The position numbers and the translations under genes are program-made. Of a stretch of DNA of 64,000 bases, positions 35,201-43,436 are shown one piece after another. Numbering within the stretch: position 1 is the first letter of the stretch; each line of letters begins with the position of its first letter. Source of the stretch: Ancylomarina longa (GTDB lineage Bacteria; Bacteroidota; Bacteroidia; Bacteroidales; Marinifilaceae); the NCBI RefSeq assembly GCF_003996985.1, contig NZ_RJJX01000007.1:1-64000 (forward strand), in the 5' to 3' direction. The notes under the pieces are model-generated. The model worked only from the letters and a program-made list of their open reading frames with translations, ran no database searches and was not told the DNA's origin.

Positions 35201-36832
35201 TTAGAACCGATATCTAATACCAACTGAAAGATTTTCCTTGAATTGTAGTTTAGATCCGGTATCATCATCCGATATCATGTGGGTAGAAAATGTAGTTGTT
35301 AAATACTGATTAATAGGCATAATAAGAATCAGCTCCCAATCCACGTCAATATTTTGGGGTTTTTCGGAATAATTAGAATACAAACTAAACTTATTTTCTA
35401 ATTTCATATCTTCCCAAAAGTCCAGTTTATGTGATATTTTCACATAGGAACCGACTTCTTTTTTCACTTTTTTATCGGCATCCACACCATATGCTGTTTG
35501 ATCAACCATGGCTGTATCGCCAACAATAGTATATTTTGCAGCTATCGGCGATAGTAAAACGGAAAACTTTTTATTTGGCTTATAGTCCATACCTACTGTA
35601 GCAATAATATAAGCTGGTGCAAAAAACCGGGACTTCAATTTCCTTGCTCCATCGCTAGGGTAATTATAGCCTTTCACCATCTGGGTTTTTACATTAAAAA
35701 GAGCTGAGTAATACCAATTCTTCACAGCTTTTTGACCATACTTAGTATTAAATTCAATTCTATCTTCGTTCTTTCGAAATCCGTTATCTCCGGACTTTAG
35801 CAAACCGTACTTAATATCCAAAACACTATCCCAGCTGTACTTCCCCTTTTTGTAATTCGCAAAAGCATTTACAGTTGTTAAGGTAGCAATAGAACTTTCG
35901 CCTCCTCCCGACCAGCTATCACTCACGTGCCCCTGATTAAAAGACAAGCCTAGAGTCACACCCGTATTCCATATTTGAGCATAGCGTTTATACTTGCTTA
36001 ATTTGGCTAACTTATATTGGTCATCAGAAATTTTCTTCTCTAATTTAAGTCGAGTACCTCTCATCTTAGACTTTTGAACCGATTGCTGATACACATCATC
36101 ATCTACAAGAATACGCACCGACCTGTTGCTGGTATTTTGCACCCAAATTCCAATAGAATCCCTTCTATTCTTTTTCAACCAAAATCGTTTAAAATCCTGT
36201 TTACCATTATTTATCCAAAAATTAATGGAATCATTCATATAGTTTTTCACTCCAAGCAAAACAGAATCTCGACTTATATTCCTTATCCATTGATGCACAG
36301 GATCATTTTCCACGTAAGCGTAAAGCTCCTTTAAAGCTTCTGGCTTCCATGTATCATTATCCTGTTCTTCCAAATGCGGCAAATCGGGTTGATAGCTAAG
36401 AATTTCTTCTAATTTGATTTGTTTCTTCACCTCATTTAAAGCCTCTTCTGTTTTTCTGTTCTCGATATAATCTTTGAGATAGAAAACCATATTTCGAATA
36501 CTGTCATTTTTAACGTATTCGAGTAAAGTATTCACCGCATCTTTTAAAGAATCTTTCTGATGGTCAAATGAAGAATTCTCTTGATCTAACTCTCTTACAA
36601 GAAAACGAAAACCCACATTTTCGAGATGATGTAAAGGATCTGACATAATTTCAAGAACTGTATCTTGCCTTAAATACCTAATAGAATCAGCAGAAGAATG
36701 CTGCAAGATATATACCGATTGATTCCATTTTGGGGCAACTGGTATAAGAGAATCTTTAGATACTTTTTTCTGGGCAAATAAGAGAGCTGGCTGAATAATA
36801 AGAATCAGCAAAACATACAAAGATCGAATCAT
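35201..36832 (-). CDS. DUF3078-containing predicted outer-membrane protein
   Basis: A 543-residue exported protein: signal peptide 1-20 (ending LLFAQ). The first half (about 25-275) is alpha-rich and charged. The C-terminal half (about 285-543) is the DUF3078 barrel-like domain with a characteristic WNTGVTLGLSFNQGHVSDSW and GGGESS near residues 290-318, repeated aromatic strands, and an aromatic C-terminus (GIRYRF). No function is assigned to DUF3078; family members are predicted outer-membrane proteins found only in this phylum. It is a single leftward gene with a 470-base upstream gap. Confidence 0.85.
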   Translation of the reverse strand: MIRSLYVLLILIIQPALLFAQKKVSKDSLIPVAPKWNQSVYILQHSSADSIRYLRQDTVLEIMSDPLHHLENVGFRFLVRELDQENSSFDHQKDSLKDAVNTLLEYVKNDSIRNMVFYLKDYIENRKTEEALNEVKKQIKLEEILSYQPDLPHLEEQDNDTWKPEALKELYAYVENDPVHQWIRNISRDSVLLGVKNYMNDSINFWINNGKQDFKRFWLKKNRRDSIGIWVQNTSNRSVRILVDDDVYQQSVQKSKMRGTRLKLEKKISDDQYKLAKLSKYKRYAQIWNTGVTLGLSFNQGHVSDSWSGGGESSIATLTTVNAFANYKKGKYSWDSVLDIKYGLLKSGDNGFRKNEDRIEFNTKYGQKAVKNWYYSALFNVKTQMVKGYNYPSDGARKLKSRFFAPAYIIATVGMDYKPNKKFSVLLSPIAAKYTIVGDTAMVDQTAYGVDADKKVKKEVGSYVKISHKLDFWEDMKLENKFSLYSNYSEKPQNIDVDWELILIMPINQYLTTTFSTHMISDDDTGSKLQFKENLSVGIRYRF

Positions 36833-37061
36833 GGGACACAGGTCTATTCTTTGTTTATGAATTAATTGGCTTTCGGGAATTTAGGTTGTGGAAAGTCATA
36901 TTCCGAACCTCATACTAACGCTTACAAATGTGTTGAAATTATTTCTTTTTTTAAAAGATATTCCAATACAAATGTTCATTTTAACCAAATCCTGATGCAT
37001 TATCCAAAACAAACGATTGCACTTTTTTTAAGTTCGTCTTTTTAAAACGCTGAAAAATTTC
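36833..37061. other. Divergent intergenic region, DUF3078 gene and tnaA leader
   Basis: AT-rich sequence containing the promoter of the leftward DUF3078 gene and, to the right, the tnaA upstream region. Nothing else recognisable. Confidence 0.45.
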
Positions 37062-37069
37062 TATTTTTG
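37062..37069 (+). promoter_or_regulatory. Probable -7 element of tnaA transcript
   Basis: TATTTTTG matches TAnnTTTG; the -33 position has no clear TTTG. Transcription would begin near 37076, giving a leader of about 228 bases before the tnaA ATG. Confidence 0.5.
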
Positions 37070-37092
37070 GCACAGTTGAAAAATCAGAAATC

Positions 37093-37173
37093 ATGGAAAT
37101 AAAACAACAAGTTCCAAAACTGACACACAACATCTACCTTAATATTAAGAATCGTGACGAGTTTCACCTGTAA
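37093..37173 (+). CDS. Candidate 26-residue leader peptide upstream of tnaA
   Basis: An ATG-to-TAA frame of 26 codons begins 17 bases after the predicted transcription start. Its product starts MEIKQQVPKL and ends NRDEFHL. It contains Pro8, one Tyr and no Trp. In enterobacteria a TnaC leader with a key tryptophan senses free tryptophan and controls tnaA; the position here is similar but the peptide does not resemble TnaC. A 7-bp hairpin follows at 37233-37265. No Shine-Dalgarno is visible. It may be a genuine attenuator, an unrelated small protein, or chance. Confidence 0.3.
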   Translation: MEIKQQVPKLTHNIYLNIKNRDEFHL

Positions 37174-37232
37174 ACTTGTTCTGGGCGTCTTGTCCTAAAT
37201 TTTCATTTATTTTATCTAAAGATCACTTATAG

Positions 37233-37265
37233 AATATTGTGGGATAATTTTATCCTGCCAATATT
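37233..37265 (+). promoter_or_regulatory. Leader hairpin before tnaA
   Basis: AATATTG (37233-37239) pairs with CAATATT (37259-37265), with inner GGATA/TATCC pairing. There is no T run, so it is not a terminator. It ends 38 bases before the tnaA ATG and could affect translation or mRNA stability. Confidence 0.45.
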
Positions 37266-37303
37266 ACTGTAATTTATATTTACAATACAACAAGCAACAT
37301 ATT

Positions 37304-38683
37304 ATGGAATTACCATTTGCAGAATCATTTAAAATTAAGATGGTGGAAACCATCCGAAGAAGCACACGTGCAGAAAGAGAACAATGGCTTAAAGAAGCCA
37401 ATTACAATCTATTTAATTTAAAGAGCGATCAGGTTTTTATCGATTTACTAACCGATTCAGGAACTGGTGCTATGAGCGATAAGCAATGGGCAGCGATGAT
37501 GACCGGTGATGAAAGTTACGCTGGTGCTCGTTCCTATTACAACATGAAAGCCGCAATTAAGAATATTCTTGGATTCGATCATTTTTTACCAACTCATCAA
37601 GGACGTGCAGCAGAAAATGTACTTTTTTCAGTTTTGGTTAAAAGTGGAGATATCGTTCCTGGGAACTCTCATTTTGACACCACCAAAGGCCATATAGAAT
37701 TCAGAAAAGCAAAAGCTGTTGATTGTACTATCGATGAAGCTTTTGACACTGAATTAGATCATCCTTTTAAAGGAAATGTTGACCTGGTAAAATTGGAATC
37801 AGTTCTTACGACCTATCCAAAGGAACAAATTCCAATGATCATTATTACCGTAACATGTAATAGCTCCGGAGGACAGCCAGTTTCTATTGCAAACCTACGA
37901 GCAGTAAAACAACTTGCTGATAAATATGGTATTCCTGTATGTTATGATTCAGCCCGATTTGCCGAAAATGCTTATTTTATTAAAATGAGAGAAGAAGGCT
38001 ATCAGGATAAATCTATCAAGGAAATTGTAAAGGAAATGTATTCCTATGCAGACATGGCAACAATGAGCTCCAAAAAAGATGCTATTGTCAATATGGGTGG
38101 ATTTATCGCCATGAGAGATGAAGAACTTTGGAAAAAAGCTTCAACTTATAATATCATGTTTGAAGGTTACGTAACCTATGGCGGAATGTCTGGAAGAGAC
38201 ATGAATGCATTAGCGCAAGGTTTGGACGAAGGAACTGAATTTGAATATTTGGAAACTCGCATTAAGCAAGTAGAATATCTTGGTGAAATGCTTCATGAAT
38301 ATGGAATACCTTTTCAAAAACCAGTTGGTGGTCATGCCATTTTTGTGGATGCTAAAAAGATATTAAGTCATATTCCAAAAGAAGAATTTCAAGCACAAAC
38401 GCTGGGTTGTGAATTATATTTAGAAGCAGGTATCAGAGGTGTAGAAATTGGGACAATCCTTGCAGACAGAGATCCGGAAACTAGAGAAAACCGTTATCCT
38501 GAATTAGAGCTTTTACGATTGGCAATACCGCGACGGGTTTACACCAACAATCATATGGAAGTTGTTGCTGCGGCACTTAAAAATGTCTTTAATCGCAGAC
38601 TGAACATAAAACACGGATTTAAAATAATTGAAGAAGCTCCTATCATGCGACATTTCACTGTACATTTGGACAAAATCAAATAA
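37304..38683 (+). CDS. tnaA: Tryptophanase (tryptophan indole-lyase)
   Basis: A 459-residue PLP enzyme cleaving tryptophan to indole, pyruvate and ammonia. Features in common with E. coli TnaA: IDLLTDSGTGAMSDKQ near residue 46, THQGRAAEN near 100, GGQPVS near 190, DSARFAENAYFIK near 213, and the PLP lysine in SSKKDA near 257. The closely related tyrosine phenol-lyase is excluded by substrate-site residues: FDTT in place of TPL's FTTT (E. coli TnaA Asp137 versus TPL Thr124), and VEIG in place of the TPL arginine motif MERG. A terminator follows. A leader with a possible small frame precedes it. Confidence 0.95.
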   Translation: MELPFAESFKIKMVETIRRSTRAEREQWLKEANYNLFNLKSDQVFIDLLTDSGTGAMSDKQWAAMMTGDESYAGARSYYNMKAAIKNILGFDHFLPTHQGRAAENVLFSVLVKSGDIVPGNSHFDTTKGHIEFRKAKAVDCTIDEAFDTELDHPFKGNVDLVKLESVLTTYPKEQIPMIIITVTCNSSGGQPVSIANLRAVKQLADKYGIPVCYDSARFAENAYFIKMREEGYQDKSIKEIVKEMYSYADMATMSSKKDAIVNMGGFIAMRDEELWKKASTYNIMFEGYVTYGGMSGRDMNALAQGLDEGTEFEYLETRIKQVEYLGEMLHEYGIPFQKPVGGHAIFVDAKKILSHIPKEEFQAQTLGCELYLEAGIRGVEIGTILADRDPETRENRYPELELLRLAIPRRVYTNNHMEVVAAALKNVFNRRLNIKHGFKIIEEAPIMRHFTVHLDKIK

Positions 38684-38703
38684 ATCCTTCCTAACATTAA
38701 AAT

Positions 38704-38732
38704 CAAAAACTCCCAGAAGGGAGTTTTTTTTT
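38704..38732 (+). terminator. Terminator of tnaA
   Basis: AAAAACTCCC pairs with GGGAGTTTTT around AGAA, followed by more T. About 20 bases after the stop codon. Confidence 0.92.
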
Positions 38733-38897
38733 ACACCTATATAAAGAATTTGCTCTTTAATAAATTTTATTTTCTCCTGTCTATAAAATTTCCTATTTTT
38801 AGGTAGCAGATTAATAATGAATACAATTTATAACGCAAATATCTCATTCCCTAATTTAAATAAAGAAAAAAAGAAGCCTAATCTAAACTAACAAGCT

Positions 38898-39224
38898 ATG
38901 ACAACAATCGACATGAAAGTAACACTTCTACTTAAGGAAGATGAGTATTTTAAAGTTGGCGATCATATTTTCACAAAAAATGACAATTTAAAATCACTGG
39001 AAGACAAACTTCATTTTTGTGGTTCTTCTGCCATTAATGTGTTCAAAGAATTTGAAAATTCCTTGACCATGGAGGTCATGGATGATTGGTCAAAACTTAG
39101 TAAAGCTCTCAATCAAACCACCTCGTGTTGTGCTGTTTGGGATAATCGTAAAATTATCAGTGAATTAATTAACAAACAAGACCATCCTGTGTCCTGGTAT
39201 GTTCAGAATTGCAGAATTTGTTAA
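38898..39224 (+). CDS. Unrecognised 108-residue protein
   Basis: No family recognised. The product has no signal peptide or membrane helix. It begins with a short strand-like MTTIDMKVTLLLKEDEY and continues with mixed helix and strand. Cysteines occur at four places: HFCGSS, TSCCAVW and NCRIC at the C-terminus, which may suggest metal binding or redox activity. A GDHIFTKNDNLKSLEDKL block lies near residue 22. It sits 215 bases after tnaA and just before the shared terminator, so it seems to be a small independent gene. Codon usage and length support a real gene, moderately. Confidence 0.55.
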   Translation: MTTIDMKVTLLLKEDEYFKVGDHIFTKNDNLKSLEDKLHFCGSSAINVFKEFENSLTMEVMDDWSKLSKALNQTTSCCAVWDNRKIISELINKQDHPVSWYVQNCRIC

Positions 39225-39254
39225 TTTTATCAATTATTAATTTGATAAAATTGT

Positions 39255-39285
39255 AAAGGCTTTCTCGATAGGGAAAGTCTTTTTG
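39255..39285. terminator. Terminator between the 108-residue gene and the hemolysin III gene
   Basis: AAAGGCTTTCTC pairs with GGGAAAGTCTTTT around GATA; T run on the right side and A run on the left. Serves convergent genes. Confidence 0.8.
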
Positions 39286-39289
39286 AAAC

Positions 39290-39973
39290 TTATACAAGAC
39301 TGTAATACACCGCTACGAAATGAGAAAGACTCCCACCAAAAACAAATAAATGCCATATGAAATGATTAAATGGCAACTTATTCCAAACATAAAACACTAC
39401 ACCTAAAACATAAAATAGTCCACCAATAATAATCCAATTCAGACTTAAAATAGGCAAAGAAGAACTAAAAGCTTCGAAATTAAAAATCATTAGCCCTCCC
39501 ATAAATAAGTAAAGTAATAAAGAAATCCACTTAAATTTACCCATATAAAAAAGCTTAAAGAAGATCCCTAAAATTACAAGTGTCCATAAAATTGCCAGAT
39601 ACAGTTTACCAACAAAATTATCTAAATATATCACCAAAAAAGGAGTGTAAGTTCCCGCAATCATAAAAAATATGCTGATATGATCCAGCTTGCGAAACAT
39701 TTTTCTATTGGGATGTCCCATCATAAAATGATATAAAGAAGAAGAAGCATATAGTAAGTTAAAGGCCAAAACAAAGATCAAAACAGATAAAAATCCTGAC
39801 AAATTTTGCAACTCCCAAGCTCGAAATAACAACCAAATACCAGCAGGAATACCAAAAATCAATCCCATAAAGTGAGACAACCAATTCCCAAACTCATGAA
39901 CAGCTTCATGACTTGATAATATCCTCTTTTTTTCACTCTCTGCCCACGATGTTAATAATATCAACCACTTCAT
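39290..39973 (-). CDS. Hemolysin III / PAQR-family membrane protein
   Basis: A 227-residue seven-helix protein of the Hly-III/YqfA group, related to the eukaryotic progesterone and adipoQ receptors. The family hallmarks are HEAVHEFGNWLSHFMGLIF near residue 22, SSLYHFMMGHPNRKMFRKLDH near 85-105 with the SxxxH and HxxD metal-binding residues, and HFIWHLFVFGGSLSHF near the C-terminus with the two final histidines. The predicted zinc-binding histidines are all present. Physiological role is unclear; hemolysis is historical naming. Confidence 0.88.
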   Translation of the reverse strand: MKWLILLTSWAESEKKRILSSHEAVHEFGNWLSHFMGLIFGIPAGIWLLFRAWELQNLSGFLSVLIFVLAFNLLYASSSLYHFMMGHPNRKMFRKLDHISIFFMIAGTYTPFLVIYLDNFVGKLYLAILWTLVILGIFFKLFYMGKFKWISLLLYLFMGGLMIFNFEAFSSSLPILSLNWIIIGGLFYVLGVVFYVWNKLPFNHFIWHLFVFGGSLSHFVAVYYSLV

Positions 39974-40230
39974 ATGAATAAATTTTCAGTATATCAGAAT
40001 AAGAAAATCAAATTTCCGTAAAAGTAACGAGGGAACAAAATATAAGCTTATTCAATTTACATTGATTAAAAATAACTACTAAAACGTTGGTAGCATAGCA
40101 AAAGTGGAAGCTCCATAAAACTTTTGCTAGTGAAACCAAATGAAAACCTATTCTACAACATATTCTATATAATATCATATTTATATATTGTAACCTGTAA
40201 ACATCTTTATATCTAGAAACTAAACAAAAA

Positions 40231-41118
40231 ATGAAAAAATTAGCATTCTTAATTCTAAGTCTTATTTGCATTCAGACTGCGATAGCACAGAATACAAAAC
40301 TAGCACCTTTTTTTAAAATTGGAACCTCTGACGAATCGATTTCAGCACTCTCAACAACAATCAAAAGCAATTTGGAAAGTAACGGATTTAAAATAATTGG
40401 GGAATACAATCCTGAAGCCAATCCAAATTTGGGAGTAGTCTGCTTTACCCGAAAAGACCTACAAAAATTATGTCTAAAATCCGCAGATCGTGGAGCATTA
40501 GCCAGTGTTTTAAAAATTGGTTTGGTTAAAAAAGATGGTAAAACTTCCATTAGTATTCTAAATCCAGATTACATGTTTTGTGCTTATTTAAGTAATTACG
40601 AAACAGAGAAGAATGCTTATTCTAAAATTACCGCCGATCTAAAAATGGCCTTAGAATCTTACGGAAAGGATTACGAACCATTTGGTGGAGAAGTTAAAAC
40701 TGATGCCTTAAAAAAATATCATTATAAAATGATGATGCCATATTTTGATGATCCTGTAGAGCTTAATGAATTTAATAGTTTTGAGGAAGGATTATTGATC
40801 ATTCGTAAGAATCTTGAAGCAAAAAAAGGAAATACAGAATTGATTTATGAGCAAGTTTTTACAGATCAAAAAATTGCTGTTTTCGGTATTGGATTGTTAG
40901 ATAAAGAAGATGGTGAAAAGGATTTCCTACCAATCATTGGAGAAGATCATATTGCCGCAATGCCATACGAAATAATATTGCAAGGAAAGGAAGCAAGTAT
41001 ACTTCATGGAAAATACAGATTTGCATTATATTGGCCAGAACTAACAATGGGCACATTTATGAAAATAATGAGTACCCCTGGAGATGTAGAAGATTTCATG
41101 GAAGCTCTTACGGAATAA
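40231..41118 (+). CDS. Exported protein, DUF302-like
   Basis: A 295-residue exported protein with signal peptide 1-20 (ending TAIAQ). The mature N-terminal part (about 30-145) has the alternating helix/strand pattern DESISALSTTIKSNLESNGF, reminiscent of a DUF302 domain, where this first segment is typical. The second half shares a conserved-looking segment, EDHIAAMPYEIILQGKEA and LHGKYRFALYWPELTMGTF. Function is unknown. It is followed by a strong terminator, then by a lipoprotein gene. Confidence 0.65.
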   Translation: MKKLAFLILSLICIQTAIAQNTKLAPFFKIGTSDESISALSTTIKSNLESNGFKIIGEYNPEANPNLGVVCFTRKDLQKLCLKSADRGALASVLKIGLVKKDGKTSISILNPDYMFCAYLSNYETEKNAYSKITADLKMALESYGKDYEPFGGEVKTDALKKYHYKMMMPYFDDPVELNEFNSFEEGLLIIRKNLEAKKGNTELIYEQVFTDQKIAVFGIGLLDKEDGEKDFLPIIGEDHIAAMPYEIILQGKEASILHGKYRFALYWPELTMGTFMKIMSTPGDVEDFMEALTE

Positions 41119-41134
41119 AACAGCCTTATAGACT

Positions 41135-41166
41135 CATCCCCAACAGCAAAATGTTGGGGATTTTTA
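41135..41166 (+). terminator. Terminator of the DUF302-like gene
   Basis: ATCCCCAAC pairs with GTTGGGGAT around AGCAAAAT, followed by five T. Sixteen bases after the stop codon. Confidence 0.92.
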
Positions 41167-41232
41167 TTTGCTATCCATTCCACTTTTAATTATTTGCTTA
41201 AATGTTTTACTTTTAACTTTAAAAAATAAAAC

Positions 41233-41988
41233 ATGAAAAACAACTTCTACCTTGTACTTCTACTTTTTCTATTTACTTCGTGTGCCGAAGTTCAGACTTT
41301 TGTCAATCAATATCCGATAGGTCAGGAAAAAACATTAAGTAGCTCCGAAGTAAGCAATGGATTAAAGGAAGCACTTCGTATAGGTAGTATCAATGCAGCA
41401 AATATTCTTGCGACAAAAGATGGCTTTTATAAAGATAAAGCAGTTAAAATACTCCTTCCCCAAGAAGCTCAAAACATCAGTAAGAATATTCAAATGATTC
41501 CCGGCGGAAAAGATCTGATTGAAAAAGTTGAAATAAGACTAAACCGTGCTGCAGAAGATGCAGTTAAAGAATCCGCACCCATTTTTGCAGCTGCCATTAA
41601 AGAAATGACAATTACAGATGCATTCACTATTTTAAAAGGAAATGATGATGCTGCCACAAAATATTTGCAAGATAAAACATACAATAAATTAAAGGATCTA
41701 TTTCTTCCTAAGGTTAGAAGCTCTCTAAATAAAAAATTACTTGCCAATATGTCCACCAATGAATCTTGGAGTTTACTCACAAATAAGTACAATCAAGTGG
41801 CCGGCAGTTTTGCAGGTAAAATAGCAAATTTAGAACCTGTAAACATTAAATTAGAAAACTATGTAACAGAGAAAACACTCCATGCTTTATTCCTAAAAAT
41901 AGCAGAAGAAGAAAAACAAATCAGGAAAGATCCAATAAAAAGAATTAATGATATTTTGAAAAGGGTATTTGGAACACTGGACAAATAG
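41233..41988 (+). CDS. DUF4197 lipoprotein
   Basis: A 251-residue predicted lipoprotein: signal MKNNFYLVLLLFLFTSC with the lipobox Cys17. The rest is the DUF4197 domain, recognised by EVSNGLKEALRIGSINAANIL near residue 38, KILLPQEAQNISKN near 78, IPGGKDLIEKVEIRLNRAAEDA near 94, and MTITDAFTILKGNDDAAT near 125. No function is known for the family; members are periplasmic in Proteobacteria and Bacteroidota. The following pseudogene starts seven bases after the stop. Confidence 0.9.
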   Translation: MKNNFYLVLLLFLFTSCAEVQTFVNQYPIGQEKTLSSSEVSNGLKEALRIGSINAANILATKDGFYKDKAVKILLPQEAQNISKNIQMIPGGKDLIEKVEIRLNRAAEDAVKESAPIFAAAIKEMTITDAFTILKGNDDAATKYLQDKTYNKLKDLFLPKVRSSLNKKLLANMSTNESWSLLTNKYNQVAGSFAGKIANLEPVNIKLENYVTEKTLHALFLKIAEEEKQIRKDPIKRINDILKRVFGTLDK

Positions 41989-41994
41989 TAAATC

Positions 41995-42545
41995 ATGAAA
42001 TTACAAACTGAGAGACTCCTATTACAAAATCTTCAAATGAAACACGCAGAAGCGCTCTTCCAATATCGATCTGATGCCAAAACAAATAGGTTCCAGGGAT
42101 AGATTCCCTATGGAATTGAAGATTGCTATTATTTTATCAAAAATGAGGTGGCAAAAAAATAAATCAACCTGGGACATGGTATCAATTTATTATCAGACTA
42201 AAAGAAAATTCGGAAATCATCGGAGATCTTGGCATTCATTTTTTAGATGAAGAAGGTTGTCAGGTAAAGATAGGATGTACCCTTGCTAAAAAATATCATG
42301 GAGTTGGCTTTGCTAGTAAAGCAATAAAGCAAATTATTAACTTTTTATTCCTCGAACTTGGGAAGCATAGAATCATCGCATCAATAGATCCGGACAACAA
42401 ATCGTCTATAAAATTGACAGAAAAACTTAGATTCCGAAAGGAAGCTCACTTCGAAGAAAGCATCCTGGTAAACGGATTATGGGTTGATAATATGATTTAC
42501 GCCTTATTAAAAAGAGAATGGATACAGAATATAAATCACAGTTAA
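41995..42545 (+). pseudogene. Broken GNAT acetyltransferase (RimJ/RimL type)
   Basis: Starting at the ATG at 41995, the frame reads MKLQTERLLLQN and reaches an in-frame TAG at 42100-42102, in FQG-stop-IPYGIEDCYYF, where family members usually carry Trp. It continues to a second interruption in a seven-A run at 42153-42159. After a frame shift, the same protein continues with GTWYQFIIRLKENSEIIGDLG and the acetyl-CoA motif region GVGFASKAIKQII, ending at TAA 42543. A complete gene would encode about 180 residues. Two independent lesions make a true pseudogene more likely than one sequencing slip. It directly follows the DUF4197 gene. Confidence 0.85.
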
Positions 42546-42601
42546 TCCTAAGCATCTCAAATTAAACGCCCTACAAAAAAAACAAATATTTTAAATAATT
42601 G

Positions 42602-42631
42602 TTTGGTATAAAAAAAAAATACCTATCTTTG
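42602..42631 (+). promoter_or_regulatory. Promoter of the cold-shock gene
   Basis: TTTG at 42602-42605 and TATCTTTG at 42624-42631, 18 bases apart, match the -33/-7 pair. Transcription would start near 42638, leaving a 5' leader of about 157 bases, long like other cold-shock mRNAs. Confidence 0.7.
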
Positions 42632-42794
42632 GCGCGTTATAAAGTCTTAGAAGGATGAACATCTCCTCTTTTAATTTCATTATCATTCGTTACTCTTCAT
42701 TCCACTTCCGGAATAAAATTAATAGGATTGTTACTGGTAATTACATAGAGCTAAGAGCTTTCAACATTAATTTATTATTTTAAAAAAAGTTACC

Positions 42795-42986
42795 ATGGAA
42801 GGAACAGTAAAATTCTTTAATGAGTCAAAAGGTTTTGGTTTCATTAAACCAGCAGATTCAAGTGAAGACATCTTCGTACACGTATCAGGTCTTATCGACG
42901 AAATTCGCGATAACGATAGAGTTGAGTACGATGTTGAAAAAGGAAGAAAAGGTTTGAATGCAGTTAATGTAAAAGTTATTGAATAA
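42795..42986 (+). CDS. Cold-shock protein, CspA family
   Basis: A 63-residue nucleic-acid chaperone with both RNA-binding motifs: RNP1 KGFGFIK (residues 11-17) and RNP2 DIFVHVS (about 25-31). The product is a minimal five-strand OB fold ending NAVNVKVIE. Predicted to bind single-stranded RNA/DNA and resolve secondary structure in cold. Expression has the long leader and strong promoter typical of cspA-like genes. Its 3' end was copied in a tandem duplication (see the 371-nt repeat). Confidence 0.95.
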   Translation: MEGTVKFFNESKGFGFIKPADSSEDIFVHVSGLIDEIRDNDRVEYDVEKGRKGLNAVNVKVIE

Positions 42987-43007
42987 ATCATACTTTGATC
43001 CTAAAAT

Positions 43008-43037
43008 AAAAAGCACCTTTTCCAAGGTGCTTTTTTT
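43008..43037 (+). terminator. Terminator of csp (copy 1)
   Basis: AAAAAGCACCTT pairs with AAGGTGCTTTTT around TTCC, then T run. A near-identical copy lies 371-374 bases to the right. Confidence 0.9.
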
Positions 43038-43071
43038 GTATCCTAATATTTGAAACCAAGTTTTTTTTAAT

Positions 43072-43213
43072 CCAAAGTTATATTTGCAGCATTTGAACTT
43101 TTTAGTCTGCGATCCAGTTCAAAATTCACTCTATCAATTTCGGAAATTCGATTTTCCAATTCGTTTACATGAATAAAGTTACTCTCCTTTGTCTCCGAAT
43201 TCTTAATAGATCC
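43072..43213 (-). pseudogene. Decayed fragment of the minus-strand cold-shock gene
   Basis: Bases resemble the 3' end (leftward reading) of the intact gene at 43437-43892: for example GCAGCATTTGAAC, TCAAAATTCACTCTATCA and TTACTCTCCTTTGTCTCCGAAT. It lacks a start and has lost the frame. Relic of the tandem duplication. Confidence 0.75.
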
Positions 43214-43236
43214 GCAATCTCAATTATCAGTAAAAA

Positions 43237-43357
43237 AAAACATCTTTATACAAGTATCAGATCTTAACGATGAAATTCATGACAACGATAGAGCTAAGTA
43301 CGATATTGAAATGGGAAAAAAGGTTTTTATCCAGTTAATGTGAGAGTTACTGAATAA
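43237..43357 (+). pseudogene. Decayed fragment of the plus-strand csp gene
   Basis: This matches csp from its middle: ACATCTTTATACAAGTATCAG, GATGAAATTCATGACAACGA and GTTACTGAATAAATC correspond to parts of the intact copy, with indels and stops. It is followed by its own copy of the terminator at 43382. Confidence 0.75.
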
Positions 43358-43381
43358 ATCAAATTACTTTGATTCTAAAAT

Positions 43382-43410
43382 AAAAAGCACCTTTTTCAAG
43401 GTGCTTTTTT
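43382..43410. terminator. Second copy of the csp terminator
   Basis: AAAAAGCACCTT pairs with AAGGTGCTTTTT around TTTC. It now lies between the decayed csp fragment and the intact minus-strand cold-shock gene, for which it could serve as a terminator. Confidence 0.85.
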
Positions 43411-43436
43411 ATATCCTAATATTTAAAACGTAAATG

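Noticed and set aside
37093-37173. Homology of the tnaA leader peptide to TnaC
   Set aside because: There is no tryptophan and no similarity. I keep it only as a candidate leader frame.
37304-38683. Tyrosine phenol-lyase
   Set aside because: Active-site residues match tryptophanase: FDTT and VEIG in place of the TPL FTTT and MERG.
42602-42794. Riboswitch in the cold-shock gene leader
   Set aside because: The long leader is typical for cspA mRNAs; I see no conserved riboswitch core, only AT-rich sequence.
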